This document shows positions 34,927 to 41,178 of a stretch of DNA of 41,492 nt, piece by piece. The notes beneath the pieces were generated by a model. The model ran no database searches, was not told the origin of the DNA, and saw only the letters and a program-made list of their open reading frames with translations. Numbering within the stretch: the stretch's first letter is position 1; each line of letters opens with the position of its first letter. The DNA is from a virus. The stretch lies in the IMG/VR virus record IMGVR_UViG_3300025071_000017, positions 1-41,492 of that record, one strand, 5' to 3'. The position numbers were made by a program, and so were the translations under genes.

Positions 34927-35661
34927 TTATAGGGTTTGATTTATAAAGTAATTATTAGGATCGAAATCCTTGTTGTTAAAGAACAGATCATATATTTCAG
35001 ATGCTTTTTCAACCTTTTCAAAACCTGTTTTGTAAAAGTTATCTGAGCAATCATATATACCGATTTGTCCTGTGTTCTTATCTATAGCCATGAATAACAT
35101 ATCATAGCCAAATAAGTTCTTATATACAAAAGCTTGTGAATCATAATTGTATTTCTTAGCTGACCAATGAAACTTTTCTAAGTCTGCAGTAGTCTTTAAA
35201 TCAATAACTAATTTTTCACTGTGGTTGACAATATCAGCTTTACCTTTCCACCAGTTGCCTGCTAATTCACAGACACCAGGAACTTCAAACTCATTGCCTT
35301 CAGCGTGTATAAGATCACGACAAACTTTATTGTTCATCATCTTCTCAACTAACGCTTCGACCTTATCAACCTCATGTTGTAGTAAACAAACTTCTCCGTT
35401 TGTTATCTCTTTGTAAACTTTAGTATTACGCGAGGTAGCTTCCACAATCTTAAAATTCTTGATCTTGTCTGGTTCAAGAATAGCAGTGTGGAAGTAGCCT
35501 CCGATAAGAAAATGAGGAAACTGTTCAGATGGCTTTTTAAAATCAAGTGGATTTGTCATCAATGTTCTTATATCTGAATTAGATATAAAGTTTCTGCCAA
35601 ACTCACCATAGTAATGCTCATCGTTTTTCAGCTTCTCTAGTATTTCTTTTTTATCTTTCAT
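34927..35661 (-). CDS. RecE/Cas4-like PD-(D/E)XK exonuclease
   Basis: This 244-residue protein has the layout of the RecE C-terminal/DUF3799 exonucleases: an N-terminal helix with ISNSDIRTLMTNPLDF, the GGYFHTAILEPDK motif (His58), Asp143 in GKADIV, Asp154 and Lys156 in VIDLKTT, and the Gln176/Tyr180 helix (YDSQAFVYK). Such 5'-3' exonucleases resect DNA ends for the partner annealase, and the ERF gene is immediately upstream with a 4-nt ATGA overlap. The SSB-like gene follows immediately. Confidence 0.87.
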   Translation of the reverse strand: MKDKKEILEKLKNDEHYYGEFGRNFISNSDIRTLMTNPLDFKKPSEQFPHFLIGGYFHTAILEPDKIKNFKIVEATSRNTKVYKEITNGEVCLLQHEVDKVEALVEKMMNNKVCRDLIHAEGNEFEVPGVCELAGNWWKGKADIVNHSEKLVIDLKTTADLEKFHWSAKKYNYDSQAFVYKNLFGYDMLFMAIDKNTGQIGIYDCSDNFYKTGFEKVEKASEIYDLFFNNKDFDPNNYFINQTL

Positions 35662-36215
35662 AATGTAGCTAACTCTTGTTCTTGCTCTTTTGTTAATTTA
35701 TATTTAGATTTTATAGCATTTAATTGGCCACCGCTTTTAACATACTCCTTAGCTTTAATTAATTGAGCTGTTGATATAGCCGCTTGAGTGATTGTTTGTT
35801 TTTTACCGTGGCTATTAGTTGCATCTGAGTCTTGAGTATCATCAATCAAGAACAGATTACCTAGTGCATATTTCTTACCGTAAGAACTTGCTGCACCGTA
35901 GCGTTGTGGCATTTGCATACCTTTCTGATCTAGATCAACACCTACAATAGCTACAGCCGTAACAGACTTATGATTACCAGTGCCTGACTCTTCAGTACCG
36001 TTCATAATTCTAGCTGTTACTTTGAGTACAGCAGGATCAAAAGATATTAATTCTTCATTGATCGTTACTGCAACGTCTAACTCCTTTAAAAAGGGTTTTG
36101 TAGCTTCTAGGATGTCTTCAGCAGACCTGAAATAGTACTTGCCGAAAGAGTTAAATCTTGATTTCTTTGATTTAAACTCTGTTTGAATTTTGGTTAATTT
36201 TTGGTTTATTGTCAT
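35658..36215 (-). CDS. erf: ERF-family single-strand annealing protein
   Basis: This 185-residue recombinase promotes annealing of complementary strands. The family signature is clear at residues 101-132: QMPQRYGAASSYGKKYALGN followed by LFLIDDTQDSDA. The N-terminal helix (KLTKIQTEFKSKKSRFN) and the SAEDILEATKPFLKEL block are also typical. The C-terminal third is Lys/Gln-rich and probably flexible. It is coupled to the exonuclease gene, forming a phage recombination pair that probably repairs or concatenates genomes. Confidence 0.88.
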   Translation of the reverse strand: MTINQKLTKIQTEFKSKKSRFNSFGKYYFRSAEDILEATKPFLKELDVAVTINEELISFDPAVLKVTARIMNGTEESGTGNHKSVTAVAIVGVDLDQKGMQMPQRYGAASSYGKKYALGNLFLIDDTQDSDATNSHGKKQTITQAAISTAQLIKAKEYVKSGGQLNAIKSKYKLTKEQEQELATL

Positions 36216-36245
36216 ATATATATAATTACAGGTTTATATTGTATT

Positions 36246-37001
36246 TTACAGATAGTCAAGCACTTGCGAGTGATCTACGTTATCTATAAGTTTTTGTACT
36301 GCTTGCTTTTTAAGCTCTGATACTCTCACGTATGCAGATACACCTTTTATTTCTAAAGCTGCAGCTATATCGTTAGCAGACCACTTTTTTCCATCAAGAC
36401 CATAACTTTTATTTAAAACAAGAGCTTCATCAGAGGTTAAATGTTTATTTAATAAACTAATTATATAGCTATTTAACAGCACTTCATTGTAAGGGTCTGA
36501 TTTATCAGGTATTTGATAAACCATATTTTCATCATTTTGGTTAGCATCTATACTTAAAAATATACTATTAAAAAACATAGCTACCATTTTTTCATCTTTA
36601 CTTTTTCTCATCTCATTTAACTTGTGCTCAGGTATACGCATTGTGCCTCTATTTATATCAATAGCTCTACGTATGCCTCCTCTTATTCTTTTAGCTAAAA
36701 AAGATTTTAAAGTTTTTTCAATGTCTTCAGATTCAAATAATCTTGTTCTATCTATTTTATCAACAGCTTTACATAACTGCAAGCTTCCTTCTTGTATTAT
36801 ATCATTTATAGACATGACACCTGACGCTTCTTGTGATGTAGCAAATTTTCTAGATATATTTTCTACTAAAGGTAAAAATATTATTTTAAGTTCTTCAGGT
36901 TTATAATCTACAAATCTTTTTTGTTTTATATTAGCTATAGATACTTTAACATCTTCTTTATATCTTATATAGTTTTTTACATTATACTTTTTCATTTCCA
37001 A
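36246..37001 (-). CDS. phage-encoded sigma-70-family factor
   Basis: This 251-residue protein has sigma region 2 at about 40-130: LPLVENISRKFAT, then INDIIQEGSLQLCKAVDKID (polymerase binding), then LAKRIRGGIRRAIDINRGTM and RIPEHKLNEMRK (the -10 recognition and melting part). Region 4-like helix-turn-helix lies at about 185-240 (LTSDEALVLNKSYGLDG, then WSANDIAAALEI and VRVSELKKQAVQKL). The spacer between them is longer and acidic. It probably redirects host RNA polymerase to phage promoters. It starts 10 nt inside the upstream gene. Confidence 0.83.
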   Translation of the reverse strand: MEMKKYNVKNYIRYKEDVKVSIANIKQKRFVDYKPEELKIIFLPLVENISRKFATSQEASGVMSINDIIQEGSLQLCKAVDKIDRTRLFESEDIEKTLKSFLAKRIRGGIRRAIDINRGTMRIPEHKLNEMRKSKDEKMVAMFFNSIFLSIDANQNDENMVYQIPDKSDPYNEVLLNSYIISLLNKHLTSDEALVLNKSYGLDGKKWSANDIAAALEIKGVSAYVRVSELKKQAVQKLIDNVDHSQVLDYL

Positions 37002-37306
37002 ATTGGTTTTTCGCCTCTAGTATCTAATAAAGGTTTTTCTGTTGAATTTAAATTACAAGCACAGCTTTTAGGATTTAAAACCATTTCTATGCTCCTACTA
37101 GTATTCTCTGCTACTAGTTTGTATGCTTCGTAAATATTATCACTTATTAATCCAGCATCATGATCTATCTCTAACCATAGTTCTAAATGATTTAAATTTT
37201 GTATACATTTATTAAGGTCAGGTTGGCAATGAATAGTAGCCCAATCACCCATGTTGCTAGATGTTAATGTTAATAATGCAAAAACACTAATTATTATTTT
37301 TTTCAT
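36992..37306 (-). CDS. small exported protein with signal peptide
   Basis: This 104-residue protein has a basic start and a hydrophobic stretch (MKKIIISVFALLTLTSSNMG) that fit a Sec signal peptide cleaved near residue 18. The mature part has four Cys (HCQPDLNKC and SCACN), which could form disulphides in the periplasm. There is no lipobox. It overlaps both the HTH gene (20 nt) and the sigma gene (10 nt), so it belongs to this regulatory operon. The function is unknown; superinfection exclusion or envelope modification are possibilities only. Confidence 0.65.
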   Translation of the reverse strand: MKKIIISVFALLTLTSSNMGDWATIHCQPDLNKCIQNLNHLELWLEIDHDAGLISDNIYEAYKLVAENTSRSIEMVLNPKSCACNLNSTEKPLLDTRGEKPIWK

Positions 37307-37913
37307 ATTCTAAATTTAATAATTTTTTTTCTTCTTTAAGTTCTTCACTCATGTGTCTATAAATAGTTCTTTTAGTACATTTTAATGCATCTGCTATTTT
37401 ATTTATAGTTATTATATCATGCTCATGTATGTAAAGCATTGCTTCATACAAGTCATCTTGTTTAATTCCTTTAGCTTGACCAATTATTTTTCCTACTATT
37501 TTTAATTTATCAATAGTTGTCAATCCAGAAGAATCTTTAAAAACTACTTTACGTAGTCTGTTTTTAGTTGGTGTATCAAGATCTTGTTTAAATACATCTT
37601 CAATAACTTGCTTTATTAATTTACTACCTATGTTAAAAGTAACAAATCCGTTCTCTTTGTATATAATATACTCAGCTAGTTGTGTAAATTTAGTTTTATC
37701 AAGTTCAGGATTTAAATACCACAACGTAAGTAAATGCCATTTTAAAGATCTAATAGTGTTTATTTTAGCTTTATTATTAAACAAAGCATAATACCCGTGA
37801 GTGCCTTCAGCATAATACCAACCCCAGCTATGGCTCGATGTAGGTATATCTGAAGAGTATCTTCGATATATTATTCTATTATTATTTAAATATGTTAAAT
37901 TACGGTGTGACAT
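37287..37913 (-). CDS. helix-turn-helix DNA-binding protein
   Basis: This 208-residue protein has a C-terminal HTH at about 168-188 (ITINKIADALKCTKRTIYRH), a classical IADAL-turn-TxRTIYRHM reader, followed by a charged helix. The Trp/Tyr-rich N-terminal half (SSHSWGWYYAEGTHGYYALF) is unassigned. It precedes the exported-protein and sigma genes. A transcriptional regulator is the best reading; a replication-initiation or packaging role cannot be excluded. Confidence 0.65.
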   Translation of the reverse strand: MSHRNLTYLNNNRIIYRRYSSDIPTSSHSWGWYYAEGTHGYYALFNNKAKINTIRSLKWHLLTLWYLNPELDKTKFTQLAEYIIYKENGFVTFNIGSKLIKQVIEDVFKQDLDTPTKNRLRKVVFKDSSGLTTIDKLKIVGKIIGQAKGIKQDDLYEAMLYIHEHDIITINKIADALKCTKRTIYRHMSEELKEEKKLLNLEYEKNNN

Positions 37914-37920
37914 TTGCCCC

Positions 37921-38061
37921 TTACTTTATATCTTTAGTACTATGTGTCACCCCATATAACGTAGCTAGGTATAACTCATGTTCATTTTTTAAACCTCTTG
38001 AGTTTATTTCTTCATCAAGCCATTCTTGGCTTTTTCTTAATATCCAGTCTGAATTTTTCAT
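37921..38061 (-). CDS. 46-residue hypothetical protein
   Basis: The product is MKNSDWILRKSQEWLDEEIN then SRGLKNEHELYLATLYGVTH and STKDIK, a helical charged protein. It was found by reading the gap between longer frames. The start overlaps the stop of the 57-residue gene upstream (ATGA), and the stop is 8 nt before the HTH gene start, so it fits the operon exactly. No family is recognised. Confidence 0.6.
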   Translation of the reverse strand: MKNSDWILRKSQEWLDEEINSRGLKNEHELYLATLYGVTHSTKDIK

Positions 38062-38231
38062 AAAAATTTTAAATGGTTTTTATATTTTAATAATTGTTTT
38101 CTTTTTTCTAAGTTTACAAGACCAGTATCCATTGCTTCTTGGAATATTTCATTTTGCAATTCTTGCATTCTATGCGATACATATCTTTTATGAGATAAAC
38201 ATCGTCTTTTTTTCATAAATTTCTCTATCAT
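38058..38231 (-). CDS. 57-residue basic hypothetical protein
   Basis: The product is MIEKFMKKRRCLSHKRYVSH then RMQELQNEIFQEAMDTGLVN and a Lys-rich end. A GTG at 38249 would extend it by six residues but would put the conserved hairpin at 38242-38264 inside the coding region; the ATG at 38231 lies exactly 10 nt after that hairpin, as in the sister element, so it is preferred. The protein is basic and helical and its function is unknown. It may be controlled by the hairpin. Confidence 0.6.
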   Translation of the reverse strand: MIEKFMKKRRCLSHKRYVSHRMQELQNEIFQEAMDTGLVNLEKRKQLLKYKNHLKFL

Positions 38232-38241
38232 ACCTACAAAT

Positions 38242-38264
38242 GCCCGCACCTTGTGAGTGCGAGC
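38242..38264 (-). promoter_or_regulatory. conserved 5'-leader hairpin, copy A
   Basis: On the - strand GCTCGCAC, loop TCACAAG, GTGCGGGC form an 8-bp stem (one G-U pair); an extra ACAA/TTGT pairing lengthens it. The ATG of the 57-residue gene begins exactly 10 nt after it. The sister hairpin at 39926-39948 differs by a compensating C-G to T-A pair and one loop base and has the same 10-nt spacing. It is probably a translational control or protein-binding site. Confidence 0.7.
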
Positions 38265-38269
38265 TTGTT

Positions 38270-38389
38270 TTATTTTTCCCAGCTGTACCGGGTTTTATCT
38301 CTTATTTTATTTAGCTTATCAATTAGTTTGTAAGCTACGTCTTCGCTGATCTCATCAGCATAGAACATATCATATATTAGTCTTCTCAT
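38270..38389 (-). CDS. 39-residue hypothetical protein
   Basis: The product is MRRLIYDMFYADEISEDVAY then KLIDKLNKIRDKTRYSWEK, an amphipathic helical protein with acidic centre and basic end. The start overlaps the stop of the zinc-ribbon gene (ATGA); the stop lies 5 nt before the conserved hairpin. It is too short for usual gene callers, but the coupling and composition support it. The function is unknown. Confidence 0.62.
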   Translation of the reverse strand: MRRLIYDMFYADEISEDVAYKLIDKLNKIRDKTRYSWEK

Positions 38390-38526
38390 AAGTCTTCTTC
38401 TAAACAATCACCGCATATATCGCAGAAATCGTGGTCTTCTTGGTTCATAATTTTATTACACATTTCGCATGTAGGCTTGCCCCACGATTCAGTAGAGGCA
38501 AGACCTGAGTAGTTACAATTATTCAT
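38386..38526 (-). CDS. 46-residue zinc-ribbon protein
   Basis: The product is MNNCNYSGLASTESWGKPTC then EMCNKIMNQEDHDFCDICGD and CLEEDL. Cys20/Cys23 and Cys35/Cys38 form two CxxC knuckles (plus Cys41), a one-zinc ribbon. The frame opens at 38601, but that region lies inside the ligase gene; the ATG at 38526 overlaps the ligase stop by only 8 nt and gives a sensible protein. It is likely a small nucleic-acid or protein-binding adaptor. Confidence 0.68.
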   Translation of the reverse strand: MNNCNYSGLASTESWGKPTCEMCNKIMNQEDHDFCDICGDCLEEDL

Positions 38527-39364
38527 AATTACGTATTGCTTTGTAATGTGGATGTCTGTAACTACCTGCTTTAGTTCGCTCGAAGTATGTAAATGTAGCA
38601 TACTGACCGATGTAGTCGTGTATATTTTCTAGCATATTAGCTAAGTCTTTGTAATTATAGCCTTTACCTGGAGGACAACCGAATTTGTTTCCTTCATAAT
38701 CTTGCATAATAAACTTACCTAGTGTACCTGCACGCTTGCCTTTACCTTCATCGTAGCCTATAATTGTAGCTTCTGCATCGTGAAAGTCTTTAAACTTCAT
38801 AAGATCCCATGATCTTGTACCTTTGTACTTGCCTGATGGTGTTCTGTATATAGAGCCTTCATAACCTAGTTTAAGGTTTTTAGCATGAAATCTTTGTGCA
38901 TCATCAAAGTCAGTTGCTAATCTAGTAGATGTTACATCTAGTATTGAACTGTTTTTAAATGATGGCTCAGCTAGTAAGAACAAGTTTCTGTCTACATAAG
39001 TAGCCATTTTTAGACTTGCTACATCGTACATGTGATATTGTACTAGTTCTGCAGCTTCAGCTCTGTCAGCATCTGTTGGTTTTCTCTTTTTAACAAGAGA
39101 TATAATCTTCTCGAAGTCATCTTTTAGTCCGTGGTTGTATAGCTCGCCATCAAGCACAGTTGTAGGGTTTTTTGCAAAGAAAGGCTTTAGAGCTTGTTCA
39201 ATGTGTTCTACATTCATAAACTGGTTGTTAGCACGAGAGAACGCGCCTTTGGCAGTAAATAGACAACGTACGCCATCTAGTTTTGGTTGTATAAACGCAG
39301 GGTAATCTGCTTTATCTTCATTGTATTTATGCGCTAGCATAGCTTTAATATTTTCCACTTCCAT
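38519..39364 (-). CDS. ATP-dependent DNA ligase
   Basis: This 281-residue ligase joins nicks during replication and recombination. Motif I KLDG has the adenylated Lys28 with Arg33. Further motifs are LDGELY with Glu74 (motif III region), YHMYDV, YEGSIYR with Glu169 (motif IV) and LMKFK with Lys190/Lys192 (motif V). An OB-fold C-terminal domain (about 197-281, IIGYDEGKGKRAGTLGKFI) follows. It is near the minimal size of phage/viral ligases, without extra DNA-binding domains. It overlaps the upstream 105-residue gene by 20 nt. Confidence 0.92.
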   Translation of the reverse strand: MEVENIKAMLAHKYNEDKADYPAFIQPKLDGVRCLFTAKGAFSRANNQFMNVEHIEQALKPFFAKNPTTVLDGELYNHGLKDDFEKIISLVKKRKPTDADRAEAAELVQYHMYDVASLKMATYVDRNLFLLAEPSFKNSSILDVTSTRLATDFDDAQRFHAKNLKLGYEGSIYRTPSGKYKGTRSWDLMKFKDFHDAEATIIGYDEGKGKRAGTLGKFIMQDYEGNKFGCPPGKGYNYKDLANMLENIHDYIGQYATFTYFERTKAGSYRHPHYKAIRNYE

Positions 39365-39662
39365 GATTTAATTTAAAATTTATTACTTCTATTTTCTTTT
39401 GTATCATTGCTGCTTTTTCGTATTCTTCTCTATCTTCAAAGATCATCATAATAGTCTGCAGTCTAGCTAGTTCGCCTACAAGTCTTTCTTCTTGATTTAA
39501 GCCTAGTTCGTCTTGTTTATTGCTTGTAATATCAGATATTGTGTAGCCTTGACTTACTAGTTTTTGTATTTGTTCAGCATATTCTACGTCTGCGCCTTCT
39601 TGCTTTTCCATTATTTTATCAAATAATAGTTGAGCTAATTTTTCTATTTCGTTTTCTTTCAT
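39345..39662 (-). CDS. 105-residue protein with UVR-like helical hairpin
   Basis: The helical acidic protein begins MKENEIEKLAQLLFDKIMEK. Residues about 76-98 (EDREEYEKAAMIQKKIEVIN) match the pattern of the UVR interaction motif of UvrB/UvrC-type proteins (ExYExAAxxxxxI). A role as an adaptor is possible but unproved. The gene has its own copy of the repeated promoter-like element directly upstream and leads into the ligase gene, so it probably heads a transcription unit. Confidence 0.65.
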   Translation of the reverse strand: MKENEIEKLAQLLFDKIMEKQEGADVEYAEQIQKLVSQGYTISDITSNKQDELGLNQEERLVGELARLQTIMMIFEDREEYEKAAMIQKKIEVINFKLNHGSGKY

Positions 39663-39667
39663 ATTAA

Positions 39668-39698
39668 TATTATCTGTTAGTAATCGTATTTAGTTTGT
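39668..39698 (-). promoter_or_regulatory. repeated promoter-like element, copy 2 (before the 105-residue gene)
   Basis: The box ACAAACTAAATACGA (39684-39698) is followed by exactly 9 nt, GATAATA (39668-39674), 5 nt and the ATG at 39662. Here the upstream stop (39700-39702) is just outside the box, so conservation of the box cannot be explained by coding constraint. Copy 2 heads the ligase-containing unit. Confidence 0.72.
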
Positions 39699-39699
39699 G

Positions 39700-39915
39700 T
39701 TATACTGATTGTAGTTTATCAAGTCTGTTTAGTTTTTCTTTATTAGTTAAACTATTCCAATCGCTTGGTGGTTGCCAATCTGGTATACTAGCTCTCATTG
39801 TAGAGAAAACTATTCTTTCTTTATAAGCTATAGCTTTGTCTTTTAGCTTATCTTCTTGTTTAGTGTCTAAGTCACCTAGTAACATAAACGCTTGCATTAT
39901 TCCTATATTATTCAT
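39700..39915 (-). CDS. 71-residue hypothetical protein under hairpin leader
   Basis: The product is MNNIGIMQAFMLLGDLDTKQ then EDKLKDKAIAYKERIVFSTM, later PPSDWNSLTNKEKLNRLDKL. It is a helical protein with no family recognised. The ATG lies 10 nt after the conserved hairpin and at the 3' foot of a larger multibranch leader, suggesting regulated translation. It ends immediately before the promoter-like element. Confidence 0.6.
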   Translation of the reverse strand: MNNIGIMQAFMLLGDLDTKQEDKLKDKAIAYKERIVFSTMRASIPDWQPPSDWNSLTNKEKLNRLDKLQSV

Positions 39916-40000
39916 ACCACGAAAAGCCCGTACCTTTTGAGTACGAGCTAATGTTACTTTCGTTACCTGCTGGTCGGGCCTATTCAGTAACTATCGTGGA
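39916..40000 (-). promoter_or_regulatory. structured multibranch mRNA leader (possible RNA switch)
   Basis: On the - strand an outer stem CCACGA/TCGTGG (39994-39999 with 39917-39922) encloses a 5-bp stem GTTAC/GTAAC (39987-39991 with 39962-39966) and the hairpin at 39926-39948. An internal GCCCG (39975-39979) can pair perfectly with CGGGC (39926-39930) of the hairpin's 3' arm, an arrangement exclusive of the hairpin. The leader fills the gap between two genes and ends one base before the ATG at 39915. It lacks a tRNA T-loop. No known riboswitch class was recognised. Confidence 0.55.
39926..39948 (-). promoter_or_regulatory. conserved 5'-leader hairpin, copy B
   Basis: On the - strand GCTCGTAC, loop TCAAAAG, GTACGGGC form an 8-bp stem with a 7-nt loop, 10 nt before ATG. 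Compared with copy A the fourth-from-loop pair region carries a C-G to T-A change on both arms, preserving pairing, and the loop differs by one base (C to A). The two copies are embedded in otherwise different sequence. Confidence 0.72.
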
Positions 40001-40017
40001 AACTAAACTACTATTAA

Positions 40018-40467
40018 CTAACTAACAGTCTGATTAATCTCTTCTGATTCAGTAAATTCTTCCTTTAACCATGCTAATTCTGCCATGTCAAAGTTGTAAT
40101 CACTGTCTTCATTCATAATTTCGTCATATATCTTGTCTGCTATTTCTTGAAATTCTTCTAGCAGTACATCATCAAAGTATATATCATCTAAGAAGTATTG
40201 ATCTGCATATATTACGCAGTGGCCATTAGAATAATGTACCATTTCCATAATAGCTTCAGCTACGTCGGAGTCATAATAATATACATCTTCTGATATACAA
40301 ATACTTTTCATGTCATTAGTTACTACCCATAAAGAATAGCCATCTACAGTTGTTTCTTCGTATGCATATATATCTGCGTTGCCATAAGCATTTTCATCTA
40401 TTTTTATGCCGTGGTATTTTTTTACAGCATCTATTATTTTTTCTTGTGTTGGTTCTTTTGTTTCCAT
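40018..40467 (-). CDS. 149-residue highly acidic hypothetical protein
   Basis: The alpha/beta protein begins METKEPTQEKIIDAVKKYHG, with a beta-rich centre (YAYEETTVDGYSLWVVTNDM) and a very acidic C-terminal half (FLDDIYFDDVLLEEFQEIAD and EEFTESEEINQTVS). The strong excess of Asp/Glu is reminiscent of phage proteins that mimic DNA or bind host factors, but there is no direct evidence for that here. It starts after a short A/T leader. Confidence 0.62.
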   Translation of the reverse strand: METKEPTQEKIIDAVKKYHGIKIDENAYGNADIYAYEETTVDGYSLWVVTNDMKSICISEDVYYYDSDVAEAIMEMVHYSNGHCVIYADQYFLDDIYFDDVLLEEFQEIADKIYDEIMNEDSDYNFDMAELAWLKEEFTESEEINQTVS

Positions 40468-40483
40468 GTTAGTTAATTTTAAT

Positions 40484-40594
40484 TTATTTTAAAAATACGC
40501 CGTTAATTGCTAGTAAGCTGAGTGCCCCTACGGCGAGAAGGGACACTACAAACCACACTGTATCAGTGAATTGTTCTTTTTCTTTTTTATCCAT
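40484..40594 (-). CDS. 36-residue single-pass membrane protein
   Basis: The product is MDKKEKEQFTDTVWFVVSLL then AVGALSLLAINGVFLK. A charged N-terminal tail is followed by one membrane helix (about 13-33). The start overlaps the stop of the 120-residue gene by 8 nt. It fills the otherwise empty 40468-40586 gap. It could be a small envelope-targeted early protein; no family is recognised. Confidence 0.62.
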   Translation of the reverse strand: MDKKEKEQFTDTVWFVVSLLAVGALSLLAINGVFLK

Positions 40595-40949
40595 TTGACT
40601 TGTTAATTTGTTTTATTGTGTATAGCACAAGTCTTTTTAGTCTTTCAGCTCTTGAATATATAAGCATTCTTGCCTTAGTATCTGACTCTACAAGCATGCC
40701 AAAAGAGTTAACAGCTTTCCATTTTGTTTTATAAGTTGGATTTAGCTGATAACAAGTGTGGTACTTGTGATTTGATACTGGATTTGTAGCCATTAAGTAT
40801 TTTCTGATATAACCTGACTTAAATTCAGCTATAGTGCCACCTGTTGGTAATTCAAACATAGTTGTACCGTTGTTTTTTTGTCTATTAGTAGTTACATCTT
40901 TAACACCTAGTGCATTTAATGTATCAATTGCTAGTTTTTCTTCTTTCAT
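40587..40949 (-). CDS. 120-residue hypothetical protein
   Basis: The product begins MKEEKLAIDTLNALGVKDVT; the middle is beta-rich (NGTTMFELPTGGTIAEFKSG, YIRKYLMATNPVSNHKYHTC) and the C-terminus helical and basic (YSRAERLKRLVLYTIKQINK). It is well-formed and basic overall, possibly nucleic-acid binding. It starts 2 nt after the stop of the 73-residue gene. Confidence 0.62.
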   Translation of the reverse strand: MKEEKLAIDTLNALGVKDVTTNRQKNNGTTMFELPTGGTIAEFKSGYIRKYLMATNPVSNHKYHTCYQLNPTYKTKWKAVNSFGMLVESDTKARMLIYSRAERLKRLVLYTIKQINKSNG

Positions 40950-40951
40950 AT

Positions 40952-41173
40952 TTATTTATTTATTAGCCATTCACCCCATATAATCTGTGACTGAGTAAGA
41001 TCGTGATACCATACATCGCCAAATGTACAGAGAGATCTTATGTCGTCAATAGTTAATTCAGAATAATTGTCTTTTTGTTTTAGTTTATCAAATAGCCAGT
41101 TGACAGATTTATACTCTTTAGCATTTTCTTTCAACTTATCTTTGATATGTGGTTTTAATTTATCGTATAACAT
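40952..41173 (-). CDS. 73-residue hypothetical protein
   Basis: The product MLYDKLKPHIKDKLKENAKE then YKSVNWLFDKLKQKDNYSEL and TIDDIRSLCTFGDVWYHDLT is helical and Lys/Asp-rich. It is the first gene behind copy 3 of the promoter-like element, so probably it heads an operon with the 120-residue and 36-residue products. The function is unknown. Confidence 0.62.
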   Translation of the reverse strand: MLYDKLKPHIKDKLKENAKEYKSVNWLFDKLKQKDNYSELTIDDIRSLCTFGDVWYHDLTQSQIIWGEWLINK

Positions 41174-41178
41174 ATTTA

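Noticed and set aside
37892-38218. 108-residue + strand ORF
   Set aside because: It lies antisense to three coupled - strand small genes and the HTH start, has a hydrophobic low-complexity composition typical of reverse reading of AT-rich coding DNA, and has no leader.
38232-38249. GTG start extending the 57-residue protein by six residues
   Set aside because: It would place the conserved hairpin's 3' arm inside the coding sequence; the ATG at 38231 keeps the same 10-nt hairpin-to-start spacing as copy B.
38319-38334. Another ACAAACTAA box
   Set aside because: It is inside the 39-residue gene, matches only nine bases and is not followed by GATAATA at 9 nt or by a start codon.
39916-40000. 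tRNA-like cloverleaf or hammerhead ribozyme
   Set aside because: The outer 6-bp stem and two inner stems superficially resemble a tRNA, but there is no T-loop (GTTCRA), no anticodon arm of right size and no 7-bp acceptor. The CTGAATA/GAAA bases do not match the hammerhead core CTGANGA.
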